This document shows positions 57,084 through 64,000 of a stretch of 64,000 nt of DNA, one piece after another. Origin of the DNA: Butyricicoccus intestinisimiae. Lineage in GTDB: Bacteria; Bacillota; Clostridia; Oscillospirales; Butyricicoccaceae. The translations under genes and the position numbers were made by a program. Location: NCBI RefSeq assembly GCF_018918345.1, contig NZ_JAHLQI010000002.1:310001-374000 (forward strand). The letters run 5' to 3'. Position 1 is the stretch's first letter, and every line of letters starts with the position of its first letter. Under the pieces are notes generated by a model. The model was not told the origin of the DNA. It did not search any database and saw only the letters and a program-made list of their open reading frames with translations.

Positions 57084-58307
57084 TTAGTTCAGAAAATCCT
57101 TCAGCTTCTTGGAACGGCTCGGGTGACGCAGCTTGCGCAGTGCCTTCGCCTCAATCTGACGAATACGCTCACGGGTTACGTTGAATTCCTTGCCCACTTC
57201 CTCCAGCGTGCGGGTACGGCCGTCCTCAATGCCGAAACGCAGGCGCAGAACCTTTTCTTCGCGCGGTGTCAGCGTCTTGAGCACCTCTACCAGCTGCTCC
57301 TTGAGCAGCGTAAACGAAGCGGCCTCTGCCGGCTCCAGTGCGTCATCATCCGGAATGAAATCGCCCAGATGGCTGTCCTCTTCTTCGCCGATTGGCGTTT
57401 CCAGAGATACCGGTTCCTGTGCGATTTTGAGAATTTCACGCACGCGCTCTACCGGCATGTTCATTTCTTCTGCGATTTCCTCCGGCTGCGGGTCGTGACC
57501 CAGCTCCTGCAGCAGCTGACGGGATACACGAATGACCTTGTTGATGGTTTCTACCATGTGCACCGGAATACGAATGGTACGTGCCTGATCTGCAATGGCG
57601 CGGGTGATTGCCTGACGAATCCACCAGGTTGCATACGTCGAGAACTTAAATCCCTTGGTGCAGTCAAACTTTTCTACTGCCTTGAGCAGACCCAAATTGC
57701 CTTCCTGAATCAGGTCAAGGAACAGCATGCCGCGGCCGACATAACGCTTTGCAATGGAAACAACCAGTCGCAGGTTTGCCTCCGACAGACGCTTCTTTGC
57801 ATTTTCGCCGCCGCGAATTGCCTTGCGCAGTGCCTGATATTCCTTCTCGTCAATCTGCTCGCCGTTGCGCTGGCGTTCGTCCAGCTCCTTGATTTTTTCC
57901 TTGGCTTCCATGCCCGCCTGCATCTTCTTCGCCAGCTCAACTTCTTCGTCCGGCGTCAGCAGATCGACCTTACCGATCTCCTTTAAGTACATGCGCACCG
58001 GATCATCAATCGCGAAGCCTTCTGCGAGAGACTCGGTATCTTCCAGTTCTTCCTTGGTTACTTCCTCTACGGCGTCCTCAGAAAATTCTTCTTCGGACTC
58101 TGCCGGAGCGGCCAGAACCTCAGCGCCCTGCAGCTCAATGCCTGCCTTCTCCAGCTCCTCATATAGTCTATCCAGCTCATCCGACTCCATGTCGATGGAC
58201 TCCAGCGCATCAGACATTTCCTTCAGCGTGAGCTTGCCCTTCTTCTTGCCCAAAGCGATAAGCTCTTTGATGGCTGTCTGCTTTTTTACATCCATGTCCT
58301 GTGTCAT
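57084..58307 (-). CDS. rpoD: Primary sigma factor (SigA/RpoD)
   Basis: 407 residues. Region 1.2 ([29 protein letters not shown]), the strongly conserved regions 2.1-2.4 ([38 protein letters not shown]... [20 protein letters not shown]), region 3 and region 4.2 ([39 protein letters not shown]). An acidic N-terminal part (1-100) as usual. GGAGGCTTAAAGA precedes the ATG. It follows dnaG, as in other Firmicutes. Confidence 0.97.
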   Translation of the reverse strand: MTQDMDVKKQTAIKELIALGKKKGKLTLKEMSDALESIDMESDELDRLYEELEKAGIELQGAEVLAAPAESEEEFSEDAVEEVTKEELEDTESLAEGFAIDDPVRMYLKEIGKVDLLTPDEEVELAKKMQAGMEAKEKIKELDERQRNGEQIDEKEYQALRKAIRGGENAKKRLSEANLRLVVSIAKRYVGRGMLFLDLIQEGNLGLLKAVEKFDCTKGFKFSTYATWWIRQAITRAIADQARTIRIPVHMVETINKVIRVSRQLLQELGHDPQPEEIAEEMNMPVERVREILKIAQEPVSLETPIGEEEDSHLGDFIPDDDALEPAEAASFTLLKEQLVEVLKTLTPREEKVLRLRFGIEDGRTRTLEEVGKEFNVTRERIRQIEAKALRKLRHPSRSKKLKDFLN

Positions 58308-58377
58308 TCTTTAAGCCTCCAAATAAATTTATCATGTATTGCTTCTGATCTTATATTATGAAAACGGCACCGCGGCA

Positions 58378-60138
58378 TCATTCCGCAAAGCCCTTATTCT
58401 TGCGCTGCATCTGCGCCTTTTGAAGCAGCGGATCTTGCTCCGCATCGGTCTGTGCTGTGCGCATCAGCTTCTGTTCCTGAATAATTTGGGTGTAATCCTC
58501 CAGTGCCTGCTGCCTGCGGTCAATGGGAATGTCCACACGCAGCGCCGACGCCAGCAAATCCATCTCCCGCGGCTCCAGTCTTCCTTCCAGAGCAGGAATC
58601 GAAATCGTGCGGCCGCTGTTGTACAGCGCTGAACAAAGACCGTATATTTTGCCCAGCTCCGGAGAAGAAAAATCATCCGGCGATACAACCCGCCGCATTT
58701 GTTCCATCAGCGAGGTATCTGCGAACAAAAGCGACAAAATTCCTTCCTCTGCGCGCGCAGAACGCACGTTGTCAAAATGTATCGAGCGGTCTCTCGGCTG
58801 CGCCGCCTGCGCAGGCGCGCGCACTTCCCGATGCATCTTCCGCTTTGCCTGGGAGCGCAGACGAATTTTCGCCTGTTTGACCTCCTGCCGAAACGCCTCT
58901 GGCGTCACGCCCGCCAGCTTTGCCGTCGACGTCGTATACACGTCCTGTTCCACTTCACTGTCGAGCAGCGCAATGATGCCTGCCGCTTCCCGCAAAAACA
59001 AAATACGCTGGTCATCCTCGGTAAAGTCATACTTGTCCTTTGCCGCTTCGATGCGATAGCGCACATCGTTGTCCGACCGCTCAATTAGCTTGCGAAAGGC
59101 ATCGGCGCCTTTGGTCTTTATAAACTCATCCGGATCCTTTGCGCCCGGAATTTTTAAGATTTTGACGCGAATGCCTGTCTTTTTCAAAATGTCAATGGCC
59201 CGCTGTGCCGCCGACTGACCGGCGGTGTCCGCATCGTAGCAGACAATCACGGTTTTGGTGTGGCGCGACAGCAGCCGCGCCTGTTCTTCCGTCAGGGAAG
59301 TTCCCAGAGAAGCCACTGCACTGTCAAAGCCTGCCTGATGCAGGGCAATGACGTCCATATAGCCCTCTGCGAGCAAGAAATACTCACTTTTTGTTTTTTT
59401 CGCCCGATTCATCGCAAACAAATTGCGCCGTTTGTTAAATACAATGGTTTCCGGCGAATTGAGGTACTTGGGTTTGCTGTCATCCATGACGCGGCCGCCA
59501 AACGCGATGACATCTCCGCGCATATCAATAATCGGAAACATGACACGATTTCTGAATTTGTCGTAATATGTACCTCGGTCGCTGCGCACGATGAGACCCG
59601 CGGCTTCCAGTTCTTCTTTGGTAAAACCCTTTTGCGTCATCGCATCGAGCAGTGCGTGAAAGGAATCCGGCGCATATCCCAGCCCGAAATTATTCAGGGT
59701 CTTTTTGCTCAATCTGCGCCGCTGGAAATACGCCAGTGCCTGCGCGCCCTGCGGTCCATGCAGCTGCGCATAGAAAAAACGAGCTGCTTCGGTCAGTGCT
59801 TCCAGCGCCCGTTCGCGCACATGCCGCGTCTGCGGACTGCTTCCGGTCTCCGGCACTTCCATGTTGTATTCCTTGGCAAGAAACCGAACGGCGTCCGGAA
59901 AATCCAGTCCTTCTGCGTCCATAATAAATCGAATCGGACCGCCGCCCTTGCCGCAGCCGAAGCAGTAGAAAATCTGCTTATCCGGTGCAACAGAAAACGA
60001 CGGCGTTTTCTCATTGTGAAACGGGCACAGTCCAAAATAGTTGCTGCCTTTCTTTTTCAAAGAGACATAGCGTGACACAATATCCACGATATCGCATCTG
60101 GCATTCAGTTCATCGAGAAATCGTTCATCAATTGCCAA
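58378..60138 (-). CDS. dnaG: DNA primase
   Basis: 586 residues. N-terminal zinc finger (CPFHNEKTPSFSVAPDKQIFYCFGCG), the RNA polymerase core with TOPRIM motif (YFLLAEGYMDVIALHQAG; VIVCYDADTAGQSAAQ), and a C-terminal helicase-binding part. The start is TTG at 60138 behind AAAGGCGG, which gives the conserved MAIDERFLDEL start. The long upstream gap has poly-T tracts and no clear promoter. First gene of dnaG-rpoD. Confidence 0.96.
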   Translation of the reverse strand: MAIDERFLDELNARCDIVDIVSRYVSLKKKGSNYFGLCPFHNEKTPSFSVAPDKQIFYCFGCGKGGGPIRFIMDAEGLDFPDAVRFLAKEYNMEVPETGSSPQTRHVRERALEALTEAARFFYAQLHGPQGAQALAYFQRRRLSKKTLNNFGLGYAPDSFHALLDAMTQKGFTKEELEAAGLIVRSDRGTYYDKFRNRVMFPIIDMRGDVIAFGGRVMDDSKPKYLNSPETIVFNKRRNLFAMNRAKKTKSEYFLLAEGYMDVIALHQAGFDSAVASLGTSLTEEQARLLSRHTKTVIVCYDADTAGQSAAQRAIDILKKTGIRVKILKIPGAKDPDEFIKTKGADAFRKLIERSDNDVRYRIEAAKDKYDFTEDDQRILFLREAAGIIALLDSEVEQDVYTTSTAKLAGVTPEAFRQEVKQAKIRLRSQAKRKMHREVRAPAQAAQPRDRSIHFDNVRSARAEEGILSLLFADTSLMEQMRRVVSPDDFSSPELGKIYGLCSALYNSGRTISIPALEGRLEPREMDLLASALRVDIPIDRRQQALEDYTQIIQEQKLMRTAQTDAEQDPLLQKAQMQRKNKGFAE

Positions 60139-60284
60139 TCAACTGCCGCCTTTCCACATCAAAATGTATTGCATGCACACATTCTGCGTCCGGCAAATTG
60201 TGTACATAAATAAATACCAAGTGACTGTATGAAAATCCTCTTTTTTTCTGAAAAAAATTTATGTTTTTTCAAATTTTTTGTTTC

Positions 60285-60917
60285 TCATCTGATTCGTCTG
60301 CCCATGAACTGCATATCCATGATTTCCATGTCTGCATTTGCACTGGTGGCATCGCGCAGCGCTTGTTCCAGCGCCGCCGTGCCGTCCTCCGGCAGCGTCG
60401 CTGTCAGTGTGACATCTGCGGCATAATCTGTTTCTTCCACCATGCAGTTGTGCTCCGGCAAAAGATTCTGTACCGTGCCCAACAGAGAATACGGGCAGGT
60501 GATGAGCACCACGGCATAGCGATTGACCTCATTGATGCCCGCATTTTCCAGCGCGAGCTGGGTGCTCTTGGTGTAGGCGCGCACCAGTCCGCCGGTTCCC
60601 AACAAAACACCGCCGAAATAGCGCGTCACCACACACAGAACATTGGTCAGATTCTCTCTGCGCAGAACATCCAGCATCGGCATGCCCGCCGTGCCCTGCG
60701 GCTCGCCGTCATCGGAATAGCGCATATAATTTCCCTCACGGATGATATACGCATAGCAATGATGCCGCGCATCGCGGTACTTCGCTTTGACCTCGTTGAG
60801 GAGTTCAATCGCCTGTTCCTGCGACTCCACAAAGTACAAATCTCCGATGAATTTGGACTTTCTGTCCTCATACCGACCTTCGCCGTAACCTGCCGGTACC
60901 AGATAGCTCTCAGCCAT
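60285..60917 (-). CDS. yigZ: YigZ/IMPACT-family protein
   Basis: 210 residues. Family motifs: YEDRKSKFIGDLYFVESQEQA, RHHCYAYIIREG, and YSDDGEPQGTAGMPML followed by GVLLGTGGLVRAYTK, then a ferredoxin-like C-terminal domain. The family is conserved but has no agreed function. GAGG precedes the ATG at 60917, which overlaps the hflX stop by eight bases. The longer open frame to 61076 is a shadow of hflX. Confidence 0.92.
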   Translation of the reverse strand: MAESYLVPAGYGEGRYEDRKSKFIGDLYFVESQEQAIELLNEVKAKYRDARHHCYAYIIREGNYMRYSDDGEPQGTAGMPMLDVLRRENLTNVLCVVTRYFGGVLLGTGGLVRAYTKSTQLALENAGINEVNRYAVVLITCPYSLLGTVQNLLPEHNCMVEETDYAADVTLTATLPEDGTAALEQALRDATSANADMEIMDMQFMGRRIR

Positions 60918-62184
60918 CCTGCACCTCGTATTCCTTGAGCTGACCGTACAGCTTATCATCACATTCGATGTCGACAACCGTGCCGTCCGCATCGTAATCC
61001 GTCGAGAACACAGCTGCCTCCTTGTGAATGACATCGAGCAGATAGCCGTCTGCATACGGAATGCACAGCTTGACACGGTGCTTTCCCTTGCCGAGTGCCT
61101 TTTCCATCGCTGTCAGCAGCTCATCCAAGCCGCGTTTGCGTTTTGCCGAAATCGCAACGACATGCTCTCCGGACGGAATCAAATCGGGATTTTCGCACAA
61201 ATCCGCCTTGTTGCACACGAGCAGCTGCGGAATTTGCTGCGCACCGAGCTGAGAAATTACTTTTTCTACCGTTGCCGCCTGCTCGCGCCAATCCTCGCGC
61301 GACACATCCACAACGTGCAGCAGCAAATCCGCATATTCCAGTTCTTCCAACGTTGCCTTAAATGCAGACACCAGATGATGCGGCAGCTTGCGGATAAAAC
61401 CAACGGTATCCGACAGCAGCACTTCCTGTGTCTCGGAAATGCGCAGCTTGCGCGTGGTCGGGTCAAGCGTATCAAACAGTCTGTTGTTTGCCTCAATGCC
61501 TGCATCCGTTAATGCATTGAGCAGCGTCGATTTTCCGGCGTTGGTATAGCCGACAATCGCAACCAGCGGCAGTTCCGCCTTTTGTCTCTGTCTGCGCTGC
61601 ACGGCGCGGACACGGCGCACATCCTTGAGGTCGCGGCGCAGCTTGTCAATGCGCTGCCGGATGTGCCGGCGATCGGTTTCCAGCTTGGTTTCGCCCGGGC
61701 CTCTTGTGCCGATGCCGCCGCCCAACCGCGACATGCTCTTACCCATACCGGACAGGCGCGGCAGGATATACTGATACTGCGCCAGCTCGACCTGCAGCTT
61801 GCCCTCGCCGGTGCGCGCGCGCTGTGCGAAAATATCCAAAATCAACGCGCTTCGATCCAGCACCGTTCGGCCGGTTGCCTCCTCCAATACGCGCATCTGC
61901 GACGGAGAAAGTTCGTTGTCAAACACAATCAGTGTTGCATCGTTGTCGCGCGCCAGCGTGACAAGCTCCTGCAGCTTGCCCTCGCCGATAAAGGTGTGTG
62001 CGTCCGGCGCATTTCTCGTCTGCAACATTTTGCCGACACATTCGCCGCCTGCCGTCTCCAGCAGAGCTTCCAGCTCGTCCAGTGTCTCCCAGCTCGCGTC
62101 CTCGTCCTCTTTAAAGACCGACGCGTGCAGGCCAACAAGCACGGCGCGTTCTGTCTCCATATCGTCCAGCATCCAGTCTTCCAC
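60910..62184 (-). CDS. hflX: Ribosome-associated GTPase HflX
   Basis: 424 residues. N-terminal HflX domain with HTFIGEGKLQELVTLARDN and VFDNELSPSQMRVLEE, linker helices with GMGKSMSRLGGGIGTRGPGETKLE, then the GTPase: G1 GYTNAGKST, G3 DTVGFIRKLP, G4 NKAD. HflX splits stalled 70S ribosomes. AAAGGAGGGACAG lies before the ATG. It overlaps yigZ and follows rpmE's terminator. Confidence 0.94.
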   Translation of the reverse strand: MEDWMLDDMETERAVLVGLHASVFKEDEDASWETLDELEALLETAGGECVGKMLQTRNAPDAHTFIGEGKLQELVTLARDNDATLIVFDNELSPSQMRVLEEATGRTVLDRSALILDIFAQRARTGEGKLQVELAQYQYILPRLSGMGKSMSRLGGGIGTRGPGETKLETDRRHIRQRIDKLRRDLKDVRRVRAVQRRQRQKAELPLVAIVGYTNAGKSTLLNALTDAGIEANNRLFDTLDPTTRKLRISETQEVLLSDTVGFIRKLPHHLVSAFKATLEELEYADLLLHVVDVSREDWREQAATVEKVISQLGAQQIPQLLVCNKADLCENPDLIPSGEHVVAISAKRKRGLDELLTAMEKALGKGKHRVKLCIPYADGYLLDVIHKEAAVFSTDYDADGTVVDIECDDKLYGQLKEYEVQDG

Positions 62185-62208
62185 TGCCTGTCCCTCCTTT
62201 CAGATAAA

Positions 62209-62237
62209 GCAAAAACCCGTCCAAAATGGACGGGTTT
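62209..62237 (-). terminator. rpmE terminator
   Basis: Minus strand: AAACCCGTCC with GGACGGGTTT around an ATTTT loop, then TTG. Confidence 0.88.
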
Positions 62238-62256
62238 ATAATCACTTCTTGAAAAA

Positions 62257-62460
62257 TTACTTGTCAAGATTGAATCTTCTCTTGAAGCGGTCAACACGTC
62301 CGCCGGTATCAACGAGCTTCTGCTTGCCGGTAAAGAACGGGTGGCACTTGGAGCAGATTTCTACCGAGATATTCTCCTTAGTGGAAGCGGTCTCATATAC
62401 AGCACCACAAGCGCAACGAATGGTTGTCGGTACGTACTTCGGATGGATTCCTTCCTTCAT
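62257..62460 (-). CDS. rpmE: 50S ribosomal protein L31, zinc-binding type
   Basis: 67 residues, the usual length for type-C+ L31. Cysteine pairs RCACG and [10 protein letters not shown] bind zinc. Ends FKRRFNLDK as in the family. AGAGGTGAATC precedes the ATG at 62460 (the upstream in-frame ATG at 62484 overlaps the site). Single-gene unit. Confidence 0.95.
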   Translation of the reverse strand: MKEGIHPKYVPTTIRCACGAVYETASTKENISVEICSKCHPFFTGKQKLVDTGGRVDRFKRRFNLDK

Positions 62461-62645
62461 TTTTGATTCACCTCTTTCCGCCAAAGCCTTACAGTCATAA
62501 AATCATAATATCACAACGACCTAACAAATGCAAGCACTTTTTTTATTTCGCGGTGTATTTTTATTAAAATCACGCTTGAAACACGGTTCCGTCCGTATTT
62601 CCTCAAGGATTATACCATAGACTCCCGCACAATGCAAGTGATTTC
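62461..62645 (-). other. Leader region between addA and rpmE
   Basis: No gene seen in 185 bases. TATGAT-like elements occur (minus strand, near 62508-62500), a possible rpmE promoter. Confidence 0.35.
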
Positions 62646-64000
62646 TCACAGTTCCAGCCAAATTGTCTGACGACTGCCGAGAAAGTACAGCGCGCAACCC
62701 GTGACCGGCTTGGCGAACACGGTCTCCGCCGCCCGTTTATAGGCGGACAGCTGGGCGCGGTATTTTTCCGCCCGCTGTGCGGCAAAATTTCGGGACACGC
62801 GGTCGGTCTTGAAGTCAATGACCGTCAAGCCCTGTTCCGTCTCCAACAGGCAGTCAATGACGCCCTGCATGAGCAATTGCTCGTCAAATCCCTCGGCTTC
62901 TTGATAATAATCGCGCGCGGGAACCAAGATAGAAAACTTAAACTCCCGACGGACGGTCGCTTGCCCAAACCGCGCATACAAATCCGATGCAAAAAACGCC
63001 GCAATCTGTTCGAGCTCTATGGCATCCGCCTGCTGCGCGCTGAGAATGCGTTTGTCGCGCAGCCGCGCAAGCTCCTGTTGTCTGCCCTCCGCGGTTTCAC
63101 ACCGCGCAAAGTCGCAGAACTGTAGGAACAAATGATGCGCCGTGCCGATTTCCGACGGAGTCAAGCCGCGTGCTTCCCGCTCAAAGAACGGACGGCGCAG
63201 CTCTGCCTGCTGCTTGGGCGGCGGCGTCTGCTCGCTCGCCTCCTGCGCCTGAAACGATTCGGTAATCGCCGTAGCGGTCAGCTTGGACGGTAAATCACGC
63301 AGCGCGTCCGCCGCATACGACTTGAGCTCTGGCGCCTGCAGCGGCTCCCGCTCCACAAACTGTCCAACTGACGTCTCGGCTTGTTGCGCGTCCTGTCCCT
63401 GATACGCAACCATGCGAACCGTAAAGCACCGCGGCGCATCGTTGTCCAGCTCCGGCAGGCGGCTCAGCTGCTCCCGCAGCGGCAGCGCATCGGGATGTCT
63501 GAGCAGCGGCACCGCCATCCACAGTGCATATTGATTGGCACCGGACAGCGCATACGGCGGAATCGGACGCAGGGCAGAAATAGCTGCCCATTTTTCCAGC
63601 TTGCCGCCTGCATCGCGCAGCGCCGCCGTGCAGATGAGCTTTTCTTTCGCACGCGTCATCGCAACATATAGCACACGCAGCTCCTCGCTGACCATTTCCC
63701 GGCGCAGCACACTCGCCATCGCCAGCCGATCCAGCCCGTCATATTGCAGACCGCGCTGCATGTCGCGGCAGCGCATGCTGATGCCCATGCGCGGATGCAG
63801 CAGCACAGGCTTGCGCAAATCCATTTCATTGAACCGCTTGGCACAATTGGCGAGCAGCACAATAGGAAATTCCAGACCCTTGGATTTATGAATGGTCATG
63901 ATGCGCACCATATCTCCCGTGCTCTCCGTCTCCGGCGCGGCAACTTCGCTGCCCGCTTCCCGCAGCTCTCGGATATAGCGCACAAACGCGAACAGGCCGC
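62646..64000 (-). CDS. addA: ATP-dependent helicase/nuclease AddA, C-terminal part, cut by window edge
   Basis: About 451 residues of the C-terminal part; it runs off the right edge. Helicase motif V (VRIMTIHKSKGLEFPIVLLAN) and VI (LRVLYVAMTRAKEKL) are present, then a linker, and the RecB-type nuclease domain with the catalytic histidine (IGTAHHLFLQF) and VIDCLLETEQGLTVIDFKTDRV (Asp, Asp, Lys). AddA with AddB repairs double-strand breaks, as RecBCD does in Gram-negatives. A GTG at 63983 is an internal codon and not the start. Confidence 0.9.
   Translation of the reverse strand, partial: GLFAFVRYIRELREAGSEVAAPETESTGDMVRIMTIHKSKGLEFPIVLLANCAKRFNEMDLRKPVLLHPRMGISMRCRDMQRGLQYDGLDRLAMASVLRREMVSEELRVLYVAMTRAKEKLICTAALRDAGGKLEKWAAISALRPIPPYALSGANQYALWMAVPLLRHPDALPLREQLSRLPELDNDAPRCFTVRMVAYQGQDAQQAETSVGQFVEREPLQAPELKSYAADALRDLPSKLTATAITESFQAQEASEQTPPPKQQAELRRPFFEREARGLTPSEIGTAHHLFLQFCDFARCETAEGRQQELARLRDKRILSAQQADAIELEQIAAFFASDLYARFGQATVRREFKFSILVPARDYYQEAEGFDEQLLMQGVIDCLLETEQGLTVIDFKTDRVSRNFAAQRAEKYRAQLSAYKRAAETVFAKPVTGCALYFLGSRQTIWLEL

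Overview
The window is chromosomal DNA of a Gram-positive, low-to-mid GC anaerobe, most likely a gut Clostridia (Oscillospirales, perhaps Butyricicoccus-like; this placement is inference from gene content and repeat type, not a phylogeny). Evidence includes strong AAGGAGG ribosome-binding sites, TTGACA-17-TATAAT promoters, a T-box upstream of thrS, the dnaG-rpoD operon, glmU-prs order, ywiB-argS neighbours, SLH-type surface proteins and frequent U-rich hairpin terminators.

Layout: 1-4672 is a minus-strand operon ddl - murI - ywiB-like - argS - unknown gene. 5080-6317 has no conventional gene but carries a strong promoter, six exact-length repeats of a 19-nt SD-to-ATG motif followed by tiny or absent ORFs, and a terminator, so it looks like a repeat-built RNA. 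6426-18235 holds rnr, an LCP ligase, a nucleotidyltransferase, secG, tadA, a CPBP protease, an array of six short peptide genes (13902-14710) with its own promoter and terminator, mscS, proS and a small orphan gene. 18245-26378 holds T-box controlled thrS, a Clp ATPase, and two ion transporters.

26450-34245 is a compact minus-strand phage morphogenesis cassette in P22-like order (small terminase, large terminase, small membrane protein, portal, scaffold, coat, adaptor, tail/neck, last gene) with no integrase, lysis, replication or tail-fibre gene in sight. A GntR/ABC operon (34489-36394), a zinc-ribbon membrane protein, a 252-bp tandem repeat (37501-38315), ymdB, prs, a glmU with a decayed N-terminal half, dnaD- and dnaC-like genes, a possible small RNA and an SbcD-like nuclease follow.

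45240-49106 is a folate operon with two gene fusions (FolA-FolC and FolB-FolK), FolP and an HD protein. 49255-52416 is an ECF sigma/anti-sigma pair leading into an AT-rich run of small exported proteins. 53069-64000 holds a membrane protein, nitroreductase, an SLH/L,D-transpeptidase, dCMP deaminase, rpoD, dnaG, yigZ, hflX, rpmE and the 3' part of addA.

The best candidates for undescribed biology are the short-peptide array beside the CPBP protease, the repeat-built RNA at 5.1-6.3 kb, and the tail-poor phage cassette embedded among housekeeping genes. No rRNA, tRNA, CRISPR array or intact insertion sequence was seen.
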